Shown: positions 34,749 to 43,816 of the stretch, one piece after another
Layout: the number at the start of each line of letters is the position of its first letter
How positions within the stretch are numbered: position 1 is the first letter of the stretch
NCBI RefSeq assembly: GCF_030689645.1
Contig: NZ_JAUYFU010000020.1
Span: forward strand, 1-64,000
DNA: 64,000 nt
DNA from: Humidesulfovibrio sp.
Lineage (GTDB): Bacteria; Desulfobacterota; Desulfovibrionia; Desulfovibrionales; Desulfovibrionaceae
Direction: 5' to 3'
The notes under the pieces: generated by a model
What the model saw: the letters and a program-made list of their open reading frames with translations, nothing else
The model's database searches: none
What the model was told of the DNA's origin: nothing
Position numbers and translations under genes: made by a program

Positions 34749-35732
34749 TCACTGGCTAAGGGCCGGGGCCCAAACAGCGTAGAACCCGGCCTGGGGCGGC
34801 AGCAGGCTGTCCAGGCTCAAATGGATGAGGGCAGGGCGCAGATCCTCGGCCTCGGCGCTGGCCTGATACCAGGTGGAGTCTGCCGCAGGGCGGCGGCGGT
34901 AGGTCACCACGCGGGCGTCTTCCGGCAAACCGGCCAGGCTGGCGGCCTTGGCCACGGCGTCCTCCATGTAGCCCACGGAATCGATGAGTCCAAGGTCCCT
35001 GGCCTCCTGGGCCGTGAACACGCGGGCCGAGGCCGCGATGGTCAGGGCGGCGGGTTCAAGCTTGCGGTGCTGCTGCACCAGATCCAAAAAGCGTGCGGCC
35101 TGGGCCTTGACCATGGCCTCGGCGAGCTTCTTTTCTTCCGGGGTGGAGTCGCGGAAGGGCGAGCCCATGTCCTTGTGCAGGCCGGACTTGCTCACGTCCA
35201 CGCCCACGCCGATCTTGTCCAGCAGGCCCGCCACGCGGGGTTGCAGAAAGATCACACCCACGCTGCCCGTTACAGTGGTCGGGTGCGCGATGATGTGGTC
35301 CGAGGGCAGGGCCACGTAGTAGCCGCCGCTGGCGGCCAGGCCCATCATCACCGTCACCACCTTGGCCTGGGTTTCCTGACGGTAGCGCATGAGCTCGTGG
35401 TAGACGATGTCGCTGGCGGTGGTTGTGCCGCCAGGGGAGTCGACCTTGAGCAGCACGGCCTTGATGTCCTTGTCCTTTCTGGCCAGCTTGAGCTGGGCCG
35501 CGACTTCCTCCACTACGCTTTGCCGCGTGCGCAGCATGCTCTCGCGCGGGCGTTCGCTGATGAGCCCGTCCACGCTGATGAGCAGGATCTTGCCGCCGCC
35601 CGTGCCGGACAGGGTCTGCTCCTTGTAGGGAGCGCCCGGCGAGCCGAAGGGATTCACGTTGAACGCGCAGCCGGTGAGGGCTAAACTGACGAGGAGCAGA
35701 AGGGGAAGCAAGGCGGTTCTGATGGGGCGCAT
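34749..35732 (-). CDS. sppA: Signal peptide peptidase SppA, lipoprotein form
   Basis: The protein has 327 residues. The ATG at 35732 has GGAGGA upstream. The N-terminus is a lipoprotein signal with lipobox LTGC (Cys22), so the enzyme is membrane-anchored by lipid rather than by a helix. The S49 serine protease domain carries KVDSPGGTTTASD, the nucleophile Ser in GLAASGGYYVA and the general-base Lys in SGLHKDMGSPF. The length matches the short, single-domain SppA form. It degrades cleaved signal peptides in the membrane. It is the last gene of the tight yitT - SAM hydrolase - cobS - sppA run; its start lies 25 bases before the cobS stop region. Confidence 0.9.
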   Translation of the reverse strand: MRPIRTALLPLLLLVSLALTGCAFNVNPFGSPGAPYKEQTLSGTGGGKILLISVDGLISERPRESMLRTRQSVVEEVAAQLKLARKDKDIKAVLLKVDSPGGTTTASDIVYHELMRYRQETQAKVVTVMMGLAASGGYYVALPSDHIIAHPTTVTGSVGVIFLQPRVAGLLDKIGVGVDVSKSGLHKDMGSPFRDSTPEEKKLAEAMVKAQAARFLDLVQQHRKLEPAALTIAASARVFTAQEARDLGLIDSVGYMEDAVAKAASLAGLPEDARVVTYRRRPAADSTWYQASAEAEDLRPALIHLSLDSLLPPQAGFYAVWAPALSQ

Positions 35733-35757
35733 ACGTCCTCCGTGGGGTTCCAAAAAG

Positions 35758-36558
35758 TCAGGGGCTTGCGAACAGGCTCGCAATGGAGTTCAGCCGAGAC
35801 AGGGCGGGCGAGGCGGACAGGGCCAAAGCCGCAGCCGCAGCGGTTTCGCCGATGACGATGGAGGCTCCGAGGAAGTCGCCGTTGACGCCGTTCACGGCGC
35901 GCGCCAGCCGATACAGCGGGATGAGCCCCAGAAGCGCCAGAAGCGTCGCTGAACCGGCGGCCACGGGCAGCAGGGCCAAGGTCGGCGCGAGGGCCAGACA
36001 AAGCGCCCAGGCTACGGCGGGAGCGGTGGCCCCGGCCAGAAACAATCCGCCCAGGCCAGGCCGGATGAGCCTTCGGGTGATCCGGCCAAAAACCACGGCG
36101 CAGGCGCGGCCAAACACGAACATCCAGGGCAGCGCCCAGACCGTCCAGGCCGGATGCGCGCGCAGGGCCTCGGCCAGCAGCACGGTCTGCCCCAGAAGCG
36201 CCAGCACAAGGGCCGCCACGCCGAAGGTGCCTGAGCGGCTGTCCTTGATGATGACCCAGAAACGCTCCGGGTTTAAATGCTGGCCCGCGCCGTCCATTAC
36301 GTCGGCCAGGCCGTCCAGGTGCAGCCCGCGCGTGAGCCAGGCCGAGAGCATGACGCACAGCCAGGCCTGAGCCAGAGGTTGGCCAGCAAAAAGACCGGCC
36401 AGCACCGGGCCGCAGGCGGCCAGCCCGATGACCAGGCCGCACAGGGGCAGGTGGAACATGCTGCGGCGCATGTCGGCCTCGTCAATGACGCGGGCTGGGG
36501 CCAGGCGCGAAAGAAAACCCAGGGTGGCGAGGAAGCGGAGAAACGCGCAGGGCGGCAT
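35758..36558 (-). CDS. cobS: Adenosylcobinamide-GDP ribazoletransferase (CobS)
   Basis: The protein has 266 residues and is almost entirely hydrophobic, with about six membrane segments. Its signature HLDGLADVMDG (residues about 84-94) marks cobalamin-5-phosphate synthase, which joins adenosylcobinamide-GDP with alpha-ribazole in the last steps of vitamin B12 assembly at the inner membrane. SRSGTFGV and NGVNGDFLGA are further family motifs. It stands apart from other cobalamin genes and sits six bases after the SAM hydroxide adenosyltransferase gene. I see no B12 riboswitch upstream of the operon. Confidence 0.93.
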   Translation of the reverse strand: MPPCAFLRFLATLGFLSRLAPARVIDEADMRRSMFHLPLCGLVIGLAACGPVLAGLFAGQPLAQAWLCVMLSAWLTRGLHLDGLADVMDGAGQHLNPERFWVIIKDSRSGTFGVAALVLALLGQTVLLAEALRAHPAWTVWALPWMFVFGRACAVVFGRITRRLIRPGLGGLFLAGATAPAVAWALCLALAPTLALLPVAAGSATLLALLGLIPLYRLARAVNGVNGDFLGASIVIGETAAAAALALSASPALSRLNSIASLFASP

Positions 36559-36564
36559 GCGTGG

Positions 36565-37368
36565 TCAGTTCCAGAGCAGGCGCACGGCGTCGCCCCGGCG
36601 CAGGCCGAGGGCCTCTGCCGCAGAGGCCTGGTTGGCCGCAAGTTCAAGGAAGCCCTGGCTGCCCGCCAATAGGCCTATCTCGCCGGGGCCAAGGTCCGCA
36701 TAGGTATGCACGGGCAGCACGCCCCGGCGCTGGCCCCAGGGCATGCGCAGCCAGGCGGGCGGCTTGGGCGGGGCGAAGTTGGCGCGCAGGGAGAGCAGGC
36801 AGTTGCCGTAGCGGTCCACGTGCAGCACGCGGACGTCCACGCCGCAGGGGCCGCAGGACGGATCGGCCCAGGCCGGGCGTTCAATGTCCGTGCGGTCCAT
36901 GGGCAGGCCCAGGCCCGACATGGACTCGCCATGGGCCAGCCGGGCGGCCAGCGGCGCGAACACGTCGCGGCCATGAAAGGTGGCCGAGGCCTCATACTGC
37001 TGGGCGGCGAGAGAAAGATCATAAACCTGGGCCGCAGCCAGGCCGGGAGTGAAGAGCAAAAGGCCCAGCAGGCCGTTGTCCGGGGCCAGGAAATCCTGCC
37101 CGCCCGCCTCGGTCTCGATGTGTGCGCCGATGATGCGCCGGGTGGAGCCCACGCCGGGGTCCACCACGCACACGAACACCGCGTTGGACGGAAAGTGCAG
37201 TGCGCTGGCCGCCAGGAAAAAGGCCGCCTGATCCACGGCAAAGGGCTCCACCTGGTGGGTGATGTCGAGAATCTGCGCGCCGGGTGCGTTGCGGGCCAGG
37301 GCTGCGCGCAATTGGCCTGCGTAAGGGTCCGCAAGGCCGAAGTCGGAAAGCAGGGCGAAGGGCCGCAT
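36565..37368 (-). CDS. SAM hydroxide adenosyltransferase (DUF62/SAM hydrolase)
   Basis: The protein has 267 residues. ALLSDFGLADPYAG at the N-terminus, VVDPGVGSTRR, FLAPDNGLL and FHGRDVFAPLAARLA are the conserved blocks of the DUF62 family, related to fluorinase but using water or hydroxide to split S-adenosylmethionine into adenosine and methionine. A CGPCGVDVRVLHVDRYGN segment starts the C-terminal beta domain. The length is normal. Its start overlaps the stop of the yitT gene by one base (TGATG), so it is coupled to it. Why cells hydrolyse SAM this way is not clear. Confidence 0.9.
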   Translation of the reverse strand: MRPFALLSDFGLADPYAGQLRAALARNAPGAQILDITHQVEPFAVDQAAFFLAASALHFPSNAVFVCVVDPGVGSTRRIIGAHIETEAGGQDFLAPDNGLLGLLLFTPGLAAAQVYDLSLAAQQYEASATFHGRDVFAPLAARLAHGESMSGLGLPMDRTDIERPAWADPSCGPCGVDVRVLHVDRYGNCLLSLRANFAPPKPPAWLRMPWGQRRGVLPVHTYADLGPGEIGLLAGSQGFLELAANQASAAEALGLRRGDAVRLLWN

Positions 37369-38255
37369 CAGTATTCCTTCCGGCCGGAAAATCCCTGGCC
37401 CAGCACGTTGAACCCGGAACCCATGATGAGGAACGCGGCCGGGTCGATCTCGTAGACCAGCTCCTCCAGGCGCTTGACCTCAAGATTGTTCAGCATGACG
37501 AGCACCACCTGCTTCTCCTCCCCGCTCCAGCCTCCGCGCGCCATGAGCATGGTGGCTCCGCGGCCCAGGCGGTGCAGCACCGACTGCACCACGGCGGCGG
37601 GCGAGTTGGAGATGACGAGGGCCATGCGCCGCTCGCTGAACATGGACAGGCAGGCGTCGGTCACCCAGCCCACAAGGAAGTTCATGGCCACTGAGTACAG
37701 CACGGCCTCAAGCTTCATGGTGGCGAAGCCGATGGCGAACACGCCAAGGTTGAACAGGAACTCGAAACGGCCGATGGGCATGCCCATACGCTCGCGGACG
37801 GCAACGGCCAGGATGTCCGCGCCGCCGGTGGAGCCCATGGACCGCAGCGCGATGCCGATGCCCGCGCCCAGCGTAACGCCGCAGGCGATCACCGCCAGCC
37901 AGGGGTCGGTGACGGGCAGCACGTAGTGCATGCGCTCGACGAGCACGCTGGTGGCGGCCATGCCGTACAGGCTGTAGAGCACGAAGCGGCGGCTGACCAT
38001 GTACCAGCCCAGAACCATGATGGGCAGATTGAGCAGGAAGTACCACACGCCGGCGTCCAGAGCCGGTATGAAGTGAAACCCGATCAGCGCCAGGCCGGAG
38101 ACGCCGCTGCTGAGCAGGCCGTGGGGCACGGCCACGCATTTGATGGCAAAGGCCACAAGAAAAGATCCCACAGTGAGCAGGAACAGGTTCCAGGGAACCG
38201 TGAAGGCGTAGCGGCGCAGGCTGCGGCGCAGGGAATCGGGGTTTGCGGTCGTCAT
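37368..38255 (-). CDS. YitT family membrane protein (DUF161, DUF2179)
   Basis: The protein has 295 residues. The first two thirds hold about five or six membrane helices with conserved Gly-rich segments (KCVAVPHGLLSSGVSGLALI; RSMGSTGGADILA). The C-terminal soluble part (ALVISNSPAAVVQSVLHRLG, then MLNNLEVKRLEELVYEIDP) is the DUF2179 regulatory domain. YitT proteins are widespread inner-membrane proteins of unproven transport function. This is the first gene of a four-gene minus-strand run and ends with a one-base overlap onto the SAM hydrolase start. Confidence 0.88.
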   Translation of the reverse strand: MTTANPDSLRRSLRRYAFTVPWNLFLLTVGSFLVAFAIKCVAVPHGLLSSGVSGLALIGFHFIPALDAGVWYFLLNLPIMVLGWYMVSRRFVLYSLYGMAATSVLVERMHYVLPVTDPWLAVIACGVTLGAGIGIALRSMGSTGGADILAVAVRERMGMPIGRFEFLFNLGVFAIGFATMKLEAVLYSVAMNFLVGWVTDACLSMFSERRMALVISNSPAAVVQSVLHRLGRGATMLMARGGWSGEEKQVVLVMLNNLEVKRLEELVYEIDPAAFLIMGSGFNVLGQGFSGRKEY

Positions 38256-38393
38256 GGGGTTGTACCTGCGGGGATCTTACAGGATTCCCTTGGACAGGGA
38301 AAGGGCCGGGCACACTCCTCCCCCGGCGCGCGTCCCGATGCCGCGCACCCCTTCAGGAGCCCCTTTCAGCCGTGGTTCCGCCCCACGCATTCG

Positions 38394-38738
38394 CTATAGG
38401 CTGTGCAACATGCGCGAAACGCTCAGGCACTCTGCATGATAGGCGCAGTCGCCCTGATCGCAGTAGCCCTCGCCAGCCCTGCCGAAGCAGTCGAAGTGCC
38501 CCCCGGAGCGCTGCTCAAGGCGCACGCTCTCCACGCGGGCCAGCATGGCTTCGCGGCTGGTCATACGCTTGGCGGGCGTTTTGGCGGAGGTCTTCAGCGC
38601 CGGGGCTTTCGCCGGGGTTTTCGTGGCCGGGACAGCGGCCTGGATCTTTTTGGACGGGGCAACCGCCTTGGGGGCGCTGGAGGCCTTTTGCGTCTTGCTT
38701 GACGAGGTTGCCGCAGTCTTCTTCATGCTTGCGCTCAT
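38394..38738 (-). CDS. Small basic protein with histone-H1-like tail and Cys4 motif
   Basis: The protein has 114 residues from the ATG at 38738, which has AAGGAG ten bases upstream. Residues 1 to about 65 are rich in Lys, Ala, Pro, Ser and Thr, with repeated KTPAK-like units, like bacterial histone-H1-type nucleoid proteins. The C-terminal part has the pattern C-x8-C-x4-C-x5-C with a preceding His (HFDCFGRAGEGYC, then DQGDC, then AYHAEC), which could bind zinc or iron. I do not recognise the family. A DNA-associated role is an inference from charge and composition. The gene stands alone on the minus strand and is divergent from purDE. Confidence 0.75.
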   Translation of the reverse strand: MSASMKKTAATSSSKTQKASSAPKAVAPSKKIQAAVPATKTPAKAPALKTSAKTPAKRMTSREAMLARVESVRLEQRSGGHFDCFGRAGEGYCDQGDCAYHAECLSVSRMLHSL

Positions 38739-38936
38739 GCTGCTTCCACTCCTTTTATTCTGGCGACTATTGGTATTCAGCATTAGAATACTTGATCCTG
38801 CGAAGGATGCAAGACCATTTGAAAGAGAATTCGTGTTTGAAACGTGGCGCCGGGGGGCGGCGCTCGCGGCGCCGCCTTGCCAAAGCCGCTTGTTTTCTCT
38901 ATTTCAGGAACACGAAAACGCAAATGGAGTCACCGC

Positions 38937-40772
38937 ATGAATGTGCTTGTCATCGGTTCTGGCGGCAGGGAACATGCCCTGTGCTGGAAGCTATCCAAGA
39001 ATCCCGGAGTGGACAAGGTCCTGGCCGCGCCCGGCAATGGGGGCACCAACGAGGTGGCCCAAAATGTGGACGTGAAGGACGACGACATCGAGGGCTTGCT
39101 GGCCCTCGCCAAGGCCGAGAACGTGGGCCTTGTGGTTGTTGGGCCGGAGGCTCCGCTGGTTGCGGGCATCGCCGATGCCTGCGCGCGGGAGAACATCCCC
39201 TGCTTCGGGCCGGACGCCTTCGCCGCCCAGCTTGAGGGCAGCAAGGCCTTTGCCAAGAACGTCATGCGCGATGCGGGCGTGCCCACAGCGCCCTTCGGAG
39301 TGTTTGACGACGCCGAGGAGGCCAGGGTTTATGTGAAGAGTCACGGCGCGCCGCTGGTGGTCAAGGCCGATGGCCTGGCCGCAGGCAAGGGCGTTGTCGT
39401 CGCCAAGACCGTGGAGGAAGCCCTTGAGGCCATCGACGACATGATGGTGAAGAAGAGCTTCGGGGCGGCTGGCGCGCGCATCGTCATCGAGGACGCCCTG
39501 ATGGGCGAGGAGGCCTCGTTCCTGGCCTTTTGCGACGGCGTGAACTTCGCGCTCCTGCCCTCGGCCCAGGACCACAAGGCCGCGTTCGACGGCGACACCG
39601 GCCCCAATACGGGCGGCATGGGCGCGTACAGTCCGGCCCCGGTGCTGCCGGAGTCCAAATACGCCGAAACCGCAGAGCTGTGCATCCGCCCCATTTTAAA
39701 GCGCCTGGCCGAACTGGGCCATCCCTTCAAGGGTGTGCTGTACGCCGGGCTCATGTTCACCAAGAGCGGCCCCATGGTGCTTGAGTACAACGTGCGCTTC
39801 GGCGATCCCGAATGTCAGCCCCTGCTCATGCGCCTGGACGCGGACCTTGTTCAGATCATGCTGGCCTGCGCGGCCGGGCGGCTTACGCCGGACATGGTGC
39901 GCGTGCGGCCCGAGACGGCGCTCTGCGTCGTGGTGGCGGCGCCAGGCTATCCCGGCTCCTATCCCAAGGGTATGGAGATTTCCGGCCTGGCCGAGGCCGA
40001 TGCGCTCTCCGGCGTGAAGGTTTTCCAGGCAGGCACCAAGGCCGTGGACGGCAAGGCCGTCACCAGCGGTGGCCGGGTGCTGGGCGTCACGGCCCTGGGG
40101 TCCACGCTGGCGGAGGCCAAGGCCAAGGCCTATGAGGCCGTTGCCAAGGTTGGCTTCGACGGGTGTTTTTTTCGCCGCGACATCGGCGACAAGGGCATTG
40201 CCCGAAACTATAATCCTAAGGAGAAGACAATGACCAAAGTTGCCGTTTTCATGGGAAGCGCATCCGACGAAGACCTGATGAAGCCCTGCGCCGAGACCCT
40301 GGCCAAGCTCGACATTCCCTATCTGTTTACCGTGACGAGCGCCCACCGCACCCCGGAGCGCACCGAGCGGCTGGTGACCGAGCTTGAGGCTGCGGGCTGC
40401 CAGGTGTTCATCTGCGCCGCGGGCATGGCCGCGCACCTGGCCGGAGCCGTGGCCGCGCGCACCACCAAGCCCGTGCTTGGCGTGCCCCTGGCCGCCTCGC
40501 CCCTGGGCGGCATGGACGCCCTGCTCGCCACGGTGCAGATGCCTCCGGGCTTCCCCGTGGGCACCCTGGCCCTGGACAAGGCCGGAGCCAAGAACGCCGC
40601 CTGGCTGGCCGCGCAGATCCTCGCCCTTTCCGACCCGGCCCTGGCCCTGCGCCTGAAGAAAGAGCGCGCCGAGTTCCTGCCTGCGGTGGAAAAAGCCGCC
40701 GCCGCAGTGGAGCAGGCCGACGCCGAGCGCCGCGCCCACAAAAAGGACAAGAAAGACAAAAAGGACAAATAG
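38937..40772 (+). CDS. purDE: PurD-PurE fusion protein
   Basis: This is a single 611-residue frame. Residues 1 to about 424 are phosphoribosylamine-glycine ligase (PurD): [22 protein letters not shown], the ATP-grasp segment [30 protein letters not shown] and the C-terminal [11 protein letters not shown]. After a linker of about nine residues, PurE (N5-CAIR mutase) follows: [34 protein letters not shown] and [20 protein letters not shown] Lys-Asp repeat ends the protein. The ATG at 38937 has TGGAG upstream. No stop codon separates the two enzymes, yet PurE's own ATG and AAGGAG are intact (see next entry). Both act in de novo purine synthesis. The stop overlaps the moaA start by one base. Confidence 0.9.
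   Translation: MNVLVIGSGGREHALCWKLSKNPGVDKVLAAPGNGGTNEVAQNVDVKDDDIEGLLALAKAENVGLVVVGPEAPLVAGIADACARENIPCFGPDAFAAQLEGSKAFAKNVMRDAGVPTAPFGVFDDAEEARVYVKSHGAPLVVKADGLAAGKGVVVAKTVEEALEAIDDMMVKKSFGAAGARIVIEDALMGEEASFLAFCDGVNFALLPSAQDHKAAFDGDTGPNTGGMGAYSPAPVLPESKYAETAELCIRPILKRLAELGHPFKGVLYAGLMFTKSGPMVLEYNVRFGDPECQPLLMRLDADLVQIMLACAAGRLTPDMVRVRPETALCVVVAAPGYPGSYPKGMEISGLAEADALSGVKVFQAGTKAVDGKAVTSGGRVLGVTALGSTLAEAKAKAYEAVAKVGFDGCFFRRDIGDKGIARNYNPKEKTMTKVAVFMGSASDEDLMKPCAETLAKLDIPYLFTVTSAHRTPERTERLVTELEAAGCQVFICAAGMAAHLAGAVAARTTKPVLGVPLAASPLGGMDALLATVQMPPGFPVGTLALDKAGAKNAAWLAAQILALSDPALALRLKKERAEFLPAVEKAAAAVEQADAERRAHKKDKKDKKDK
40218..40223 (+). promoter_or_regulatory. Internal Shine-Dalgarno sequence for purE
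   Basis: AAGGAG lies six bases before the in-frame ATG at 40230, inside the PurD-PurE coding frame. Spacing and sequence are ideal, suggesting that free PurE is also translated from the same mRNA. Confidence 0.7.
40230..40772 (+). CDS. purE: PurE, likely also made from an internal start
   Basis: N5-carboxyaminoimidazole ribonucleotide mutase, 180 residues if translated from its own ATG. It rearranges N5-CAIR to CAIR in purine synthesis. The active-site SAHRTP and GSxSD-type loops are present. The glycine-rich loop reads [10 protein letters not shown] where class I enzymes usually have AGGAAHLPG-like sequence. The C-terminus carries a Lys-Asp rich tail ([11 protein letters not shown]) encoded by a short tandem repeat. 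Whether the free form exists besides the PurD fusion is an inference from the internal ribosome-binding site. Confidence 0.55.
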   Translation: MTKVAVFMGSASDEDLMKPCAETLAKLDIPYLFTVTSAHRTPERTERLVTELEAAGCQVFICAAGMAAHLAGAVAARTTKPVLGVPLAASPLGGMDALLATVQMPPGFPVGTLALDKAGAKNAAWLAAQILALSDPALALRLKKERAEFLPAVEKAAAAVEQADAERRAHKKDKKDKKDK

Positions 40773-41782
40773 TGGCCAGCGTGCCCGCCCCCCGGCTCGC
40801 GGATGATAAAGGCCGCCAAGTCAGCTATCTGCGCCTCTCGGTGACGGATCGCTGCAACCTGCGCTGCCTTTACTGCGATGGACAGATGCGCCAGCGCCTG
40901 ACGCACCACGACGTGCTGCGCTACGAGGAGCTGCTGGAGCTTATGGGCATGGCCCAGGCCCTGGGCATCGGCAAGGTGCGGCTCACCGGGGGCGAGCCCT
41001 TTGCCCGCAGGGACTTCATGGAATTCCTGGAGAGCGCCCGCGCGCGTTTTCCGGACATGAGCCTGCGGCTCACCACCAACGGCACCCTGGTGGCGCCCTA
41101 TGCCGCGCGGCTGGCAGCAGCCGGGGTGGACCGCGTGAACATCTCCCTCGACACCCTGATGCCGGAGACCTTTGCCCGCATCACCGGTCAGGACCTCTAC
41201 GCCGAGGTTCGGCGCGCCATCGACGCCTGCATCGGGGCGGGCATCAGGGTCAAGATCAACGCCGTGGCCATGCGCGGCGTCAACGACCTGGAGCTGCCAG
41301 GGTTTCTGGCCTTGGCGCGCGAACTGCCTGTGGACATCCGCTTCATCGAGTTCATGCCCATGGGTGGGGCCGAATGGCGTGCCGAGCAGGTCTGGCGCGC
41401 CTCGGACATTCTGGAGAAGGCCCAGGTGCTGGCGCGGCTCACCCCGCTTCCCCGCGACGCGGAGGACGCAGGCCCGGCTCAGATGTTCGCCATTGAGGGA
41501 GGCCGGGGGCGGCTCGGGCTCATCACCCCGCTTTCCAACCATTTTTGCGGCTCCTGCAATCGCCTGCGCATCACCAGCGGCGGCGTGCTGCGCACCTGCC
41601 TGTTCAGCGACCGCGTGTACAGGCTGCGGGAGGCGCTGCGCCACCCGAAACTCGGCCTGCCCGCTGTGGAGCGCATTGTGCGCCTCGCTTTGCGCAATAA
41701 ACCCCTGGGCGCGGAGCTGCTGGCCGCGCGCCGGTCCGGCCAGGGCGTTTCTGAAGCGGCCATGTCGTCCATTGGCGGATAG
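40772..41782 (+). CDS. moaA: GTP 3',8-cyclase MoaA
   Basis: The protein has 336 residues and a GTG start that overlaps the purDE stop (TAGTG), with AAGGAC six bases upstream. It is a radical-SAM enzyme of molybdenum cofactor synthesis. The N-terminal cluster site is CNLRCLYC and the C-terminal cluster site is [28 protein letters not shown] binds SAM, and the protein ends with the functionally important SSIGG double glycine. Translational coupling to purine genes is unusual but logical in one sense, since GTP is the substrate. Other molybdopterin genes are not nearby. Confidence 0.94.
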   Translation: MASVPAPRLADDKGRQVSYLRLSVTDRCNLRCLYCDGQMRQRLTHHDVLRYEELLELMGMAQALGIGKVRLTGGEPFARRDFMEFLESARARFPDMSLRLTTNGTLVAPYAARLAAAGVDRVNISLDTLMPETFARITGQDLYAEVRRAIDACIGAGIRVKINAVAMRGVNDLELPGFLALARELPVDIRFIEFMPMGGAEWRAEQVWRASDILEKAQVLARLTPLPRDAEDAGPAQMFAIEGGRGRLGLITPLSNHFCGSCNRLRITSGGVLRTCLFSDRVYRLREALRHPKLGLPAVERIVRLALRNKPLGAELLAARRSGQGVSEAAMSSIGG

Positions 41783-41863
41783 CGAGGGCAGCCGCCCCAT
41801 TCATGCGGGCCCGCCCGCCGATGACGCTTTCCTAATTGTGTAGTGAACGGTCCCGGTTCCGCA

Positions 41864-43492
41864 ATGAATAGACCTACTCGCTCGTTCAGCCTCGCCGCTC
41901 GGCTCAGATCCATGCTGTGGGCCATGCTGCTTTTGCCCATCTTGGCCGGGGTGGGCTTTTTCCTCGCGCACTCCAGCCGCACCCTGCAGGACAAGGCCGT
42001 CGGGGAGCTCAAGGCCGCTGTCCGCTTGCAGCAGCAATTCATAGAGCAGTGGGTTAGCGAGCGCTCCGGGGACATCGACTTCCTGGCCGCAGACCCGCGC
42101 ATCCTGGCGTTGCCCCCGCAGGCCCTGAACGACCTGTTTCTGGGCATCCTTGGCGGAATTCCCGGCTTCATTGACATCATATATGTGGACGAGACCGGAT
42201 TCACCAAGGTGGACCCCAAGAGTCCGGCGGGGGTGGACCTGTCCGACCGAGACTACTTTCTTATGGCCAAGGCCGGTAAAAGCAACGTTTCCGATGTGCT
42301 GGACAGCCGACTGTCTGGCGAGAAAGTCTTCGTGGTCAGCTCGCCGGTGCACGACGCCCGTGGTGTTTTCAAGGGCCTGGTGCTCGGGGCCGTGAGTCTT
42401 GAGGCTTTGTCTACCCTCATGCAGACCGTGCAGGACGAGTCCGCCAGCCGGACCTACCTGCTGCGGGCCAACGGGGAGCTCATCGCCCCAAGCGGACCCG
42501 ATGGCGGCTGGGCGGGGCTCAAGCCCGGCGACACGCTCTTCGAGCGGGCGCTGGCCAATGAGGAGTCGCGGGGCATTTACAGAAGCGCCGAGCAAAAGCG
42601 CGTGGTGGGCACCTACCAATGGGTGCTGGGCGGCAAGTGGCTTCTCGCTGCGGAACGTCCTGAGTCCGACATCCTGAGCACTCACGCCTGGGTGCTTGGC
42701 GTTCCGCTGCTCGGGGCGACGCTGGTGTTTTTGATTTTTGGGCCTGCGGCGCTGCGGCTGGCGCGTTCGCTGGACGCTCCCCTCAGGCGCCTTGAAGAGC
42801 ACGCCCGGCAGATCGAGGCCGGAAATTTCGATGTGGACTGCACCCCCCTGTCCAGCAGGGGCGTGCCGGAAGAGGTGCTGCGCCTGAACCAGGCCTACTG
42901 CCTCATGGTGGACCGCGTGCGCATAGCGCTGGATGCTCTGCGCCAAGCCTCCTACACCGACTTTCTGACCGGAGCGGCCAACCGCAAGCAGTTGTTCCTC
43001 GAAGGTCCGCGCCTGTTGGACGCTTCGCTCCGGTCCGGGCAGCCTGTCAGCCTGCTCATGCTCGATCTGGATTTTTTCAAGCGCGTCAACGACACCTTCG
43101 GCCATGCCGCAGGCGATGCCGTGCTGGCGGGATTCTCATCCCTGCTGCGCAATGCCATCCGCAAAAGCGACCTGTTCGCGCGCTATGGGGGCGAGGAATT
43201 CGCCGTGCTGGCGCCTAACGCCGGAGCTGTTTCGGCTCGCGAACTGGCGGAGCGCATCCGCCAGGCCGTGGAGCGGCTGGAGGTCCCTGCGGGCGGAGTA
43301 TCCGTTCGATTCACCGTGAGCATCGGCGTCGCAACCCTGGAAGGCCCTGTATGGCCAAGGGAGGAAGGGAGCGGGGCAGAGCCCCTGGAGGCTTTGCTGG
43401 CCCGGGCCGATGAAGCCCTGTATCTGGCCAAGGCTGCGGGTCGCAACAGGGTGGAGCTGCTGGCCCTGGAGCACAATACAGCCCAAGCTTAG
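41864..43492 (+). CDS. Diguanylate cyclase with Cache sensor and HAMP
   Basis: The protein has 542 residues from the ATG at 41864; a GTG at 41843 is an alternative, and neither has a clear ribosome-binding site. A membrane helix near 14-33 and another near 276-297 bracket a periplasmic double-Cache-type sensor ([21 protein letters not shown]). A HAMP-like linker and a GGDEF domain follow. The active-site loop is RYGGEEF (about 440-446), which is catalytically competent. RKSD five residues upstream forms the inhibitory I-site, so cyclic-di-GMP product inhibition is expected. The ligand is unknown. It follows moaA by 81 bases on the same strand and probably has its own promoter. Confidence 0.92.
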   Translation: MNRPTRSFSLAARLRSMLWAMLLLPILAGVGFFLAHSSRTLQDKAVGELKAAVRLQQQFIEQWVSERSGDIDFLAADPRILALPPQALNDLFLGILGGIPGFIDIIYVDETGFTKVDPKSPAGVDLSDRDYFLMAKAGKSNVSDVLDSRLSGEKVFVVSSPVHDARGVFKGLVLGAVSLEALSTLMQTVQDESASRTYLLRANGELIAPSGPDGGWAGLKPGDTLFERALANEESRGIYRSAEQKRVVGTYQWVLGGKWLLAAERPESDILSTHAWVLGVPLLGATLVFLIFGPAALRLARSLDAPLRRLEEHARQIEAGNFDVDCTPLSSRGVPEEVLRLNQAYCLMVDRVRIALDALRQASYTDFLTGAANRKQLFLEGPRLLDASLRSGQPVSLLMLDLDFFKRVNDTFGHAAGDAVLAGFSSLLRNAIRKSDLFARYGGEEFAVLAPNAGAVSARELAERIRQAVERLEVPAGGVSVRFTVSIGVATLEGPVWPREEGSGAEPLEALLARADEALYLAKAAGRNRVELLALEHNTAQA

Positions 43493-43552
43493 ACCCCCGC
43501 CGTTCCTCGTCATCCGGGCCGACCGCAGCCTCCAGTAGCCTTCCCTCGGCGT

Positions 43553-43816
43553 CTAGTTGACAGGGGCTCCGCGTTTTTGCGCGCGCCCCGCCGCAGACTT
43601 GCGCAGGCGCACCACCTGAGTGCTGAAGCTGTTTTTTCCCGGCTGGCACACCGGGCACCCCTCAGACACGATCATGCACTTCTCGTCCAGGGTGCCAGCG
43701 TCAATGCCCGCCCAAGCCAGGATTCGGGTGGTGTCGCCCGGACTCCAGAGCACAGGCTGCCCGCACTTCGAACACTCCACATACAAGAGCTCCGGGTCGA
43801 ACTTCTCGGTGTACAT
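43553..43816 (-). CDS. Small CxxC zinc-ribbon-like protein of unknown function
   Basis: The protein has 87 residues; AAGGAG lies eight bases before the ATG. Two CxxC pairs (VECSKCGQP near residues 14-20 and EGCPVCQPG near 53-59) plus another Cys suggest a zinc ribbon or rubredoxin-like metal site. The C-terminus is basic. I do not recognise a named family. It is convergent with the diguanylate cyclase gene, with a 60-base gap, and divergent from the mucR-type gene. The clear ribosome-binding site and paired cysteines argue for a real gene. Confidence 0.72.
   Translation of the reverse strand: MYTEKFDPELLYVECSKCGQPVLWSPGDTTRILAWAGIDAGTLDEKCMIVSEGCPVCQPGKNSFSTQVVRLRKSAAGRAQKRGAPVN

Noticed and set aside
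38256-38393. Cobalamin riboswitch ahead of the cobS operon
   Set aside because: No B12-box-like sequence or riboswitch-sized structure is seen in the short upstream gap.
40190-40235. PurD-PurE fusion as a simple sequencing error
   Set aside because: Not fully excluded, but the PurD frame is intact up to its natural end and PurE is in the same frame, so a single missing stop is enough; an indel would break one of the two frames. Reported as a finding instead.
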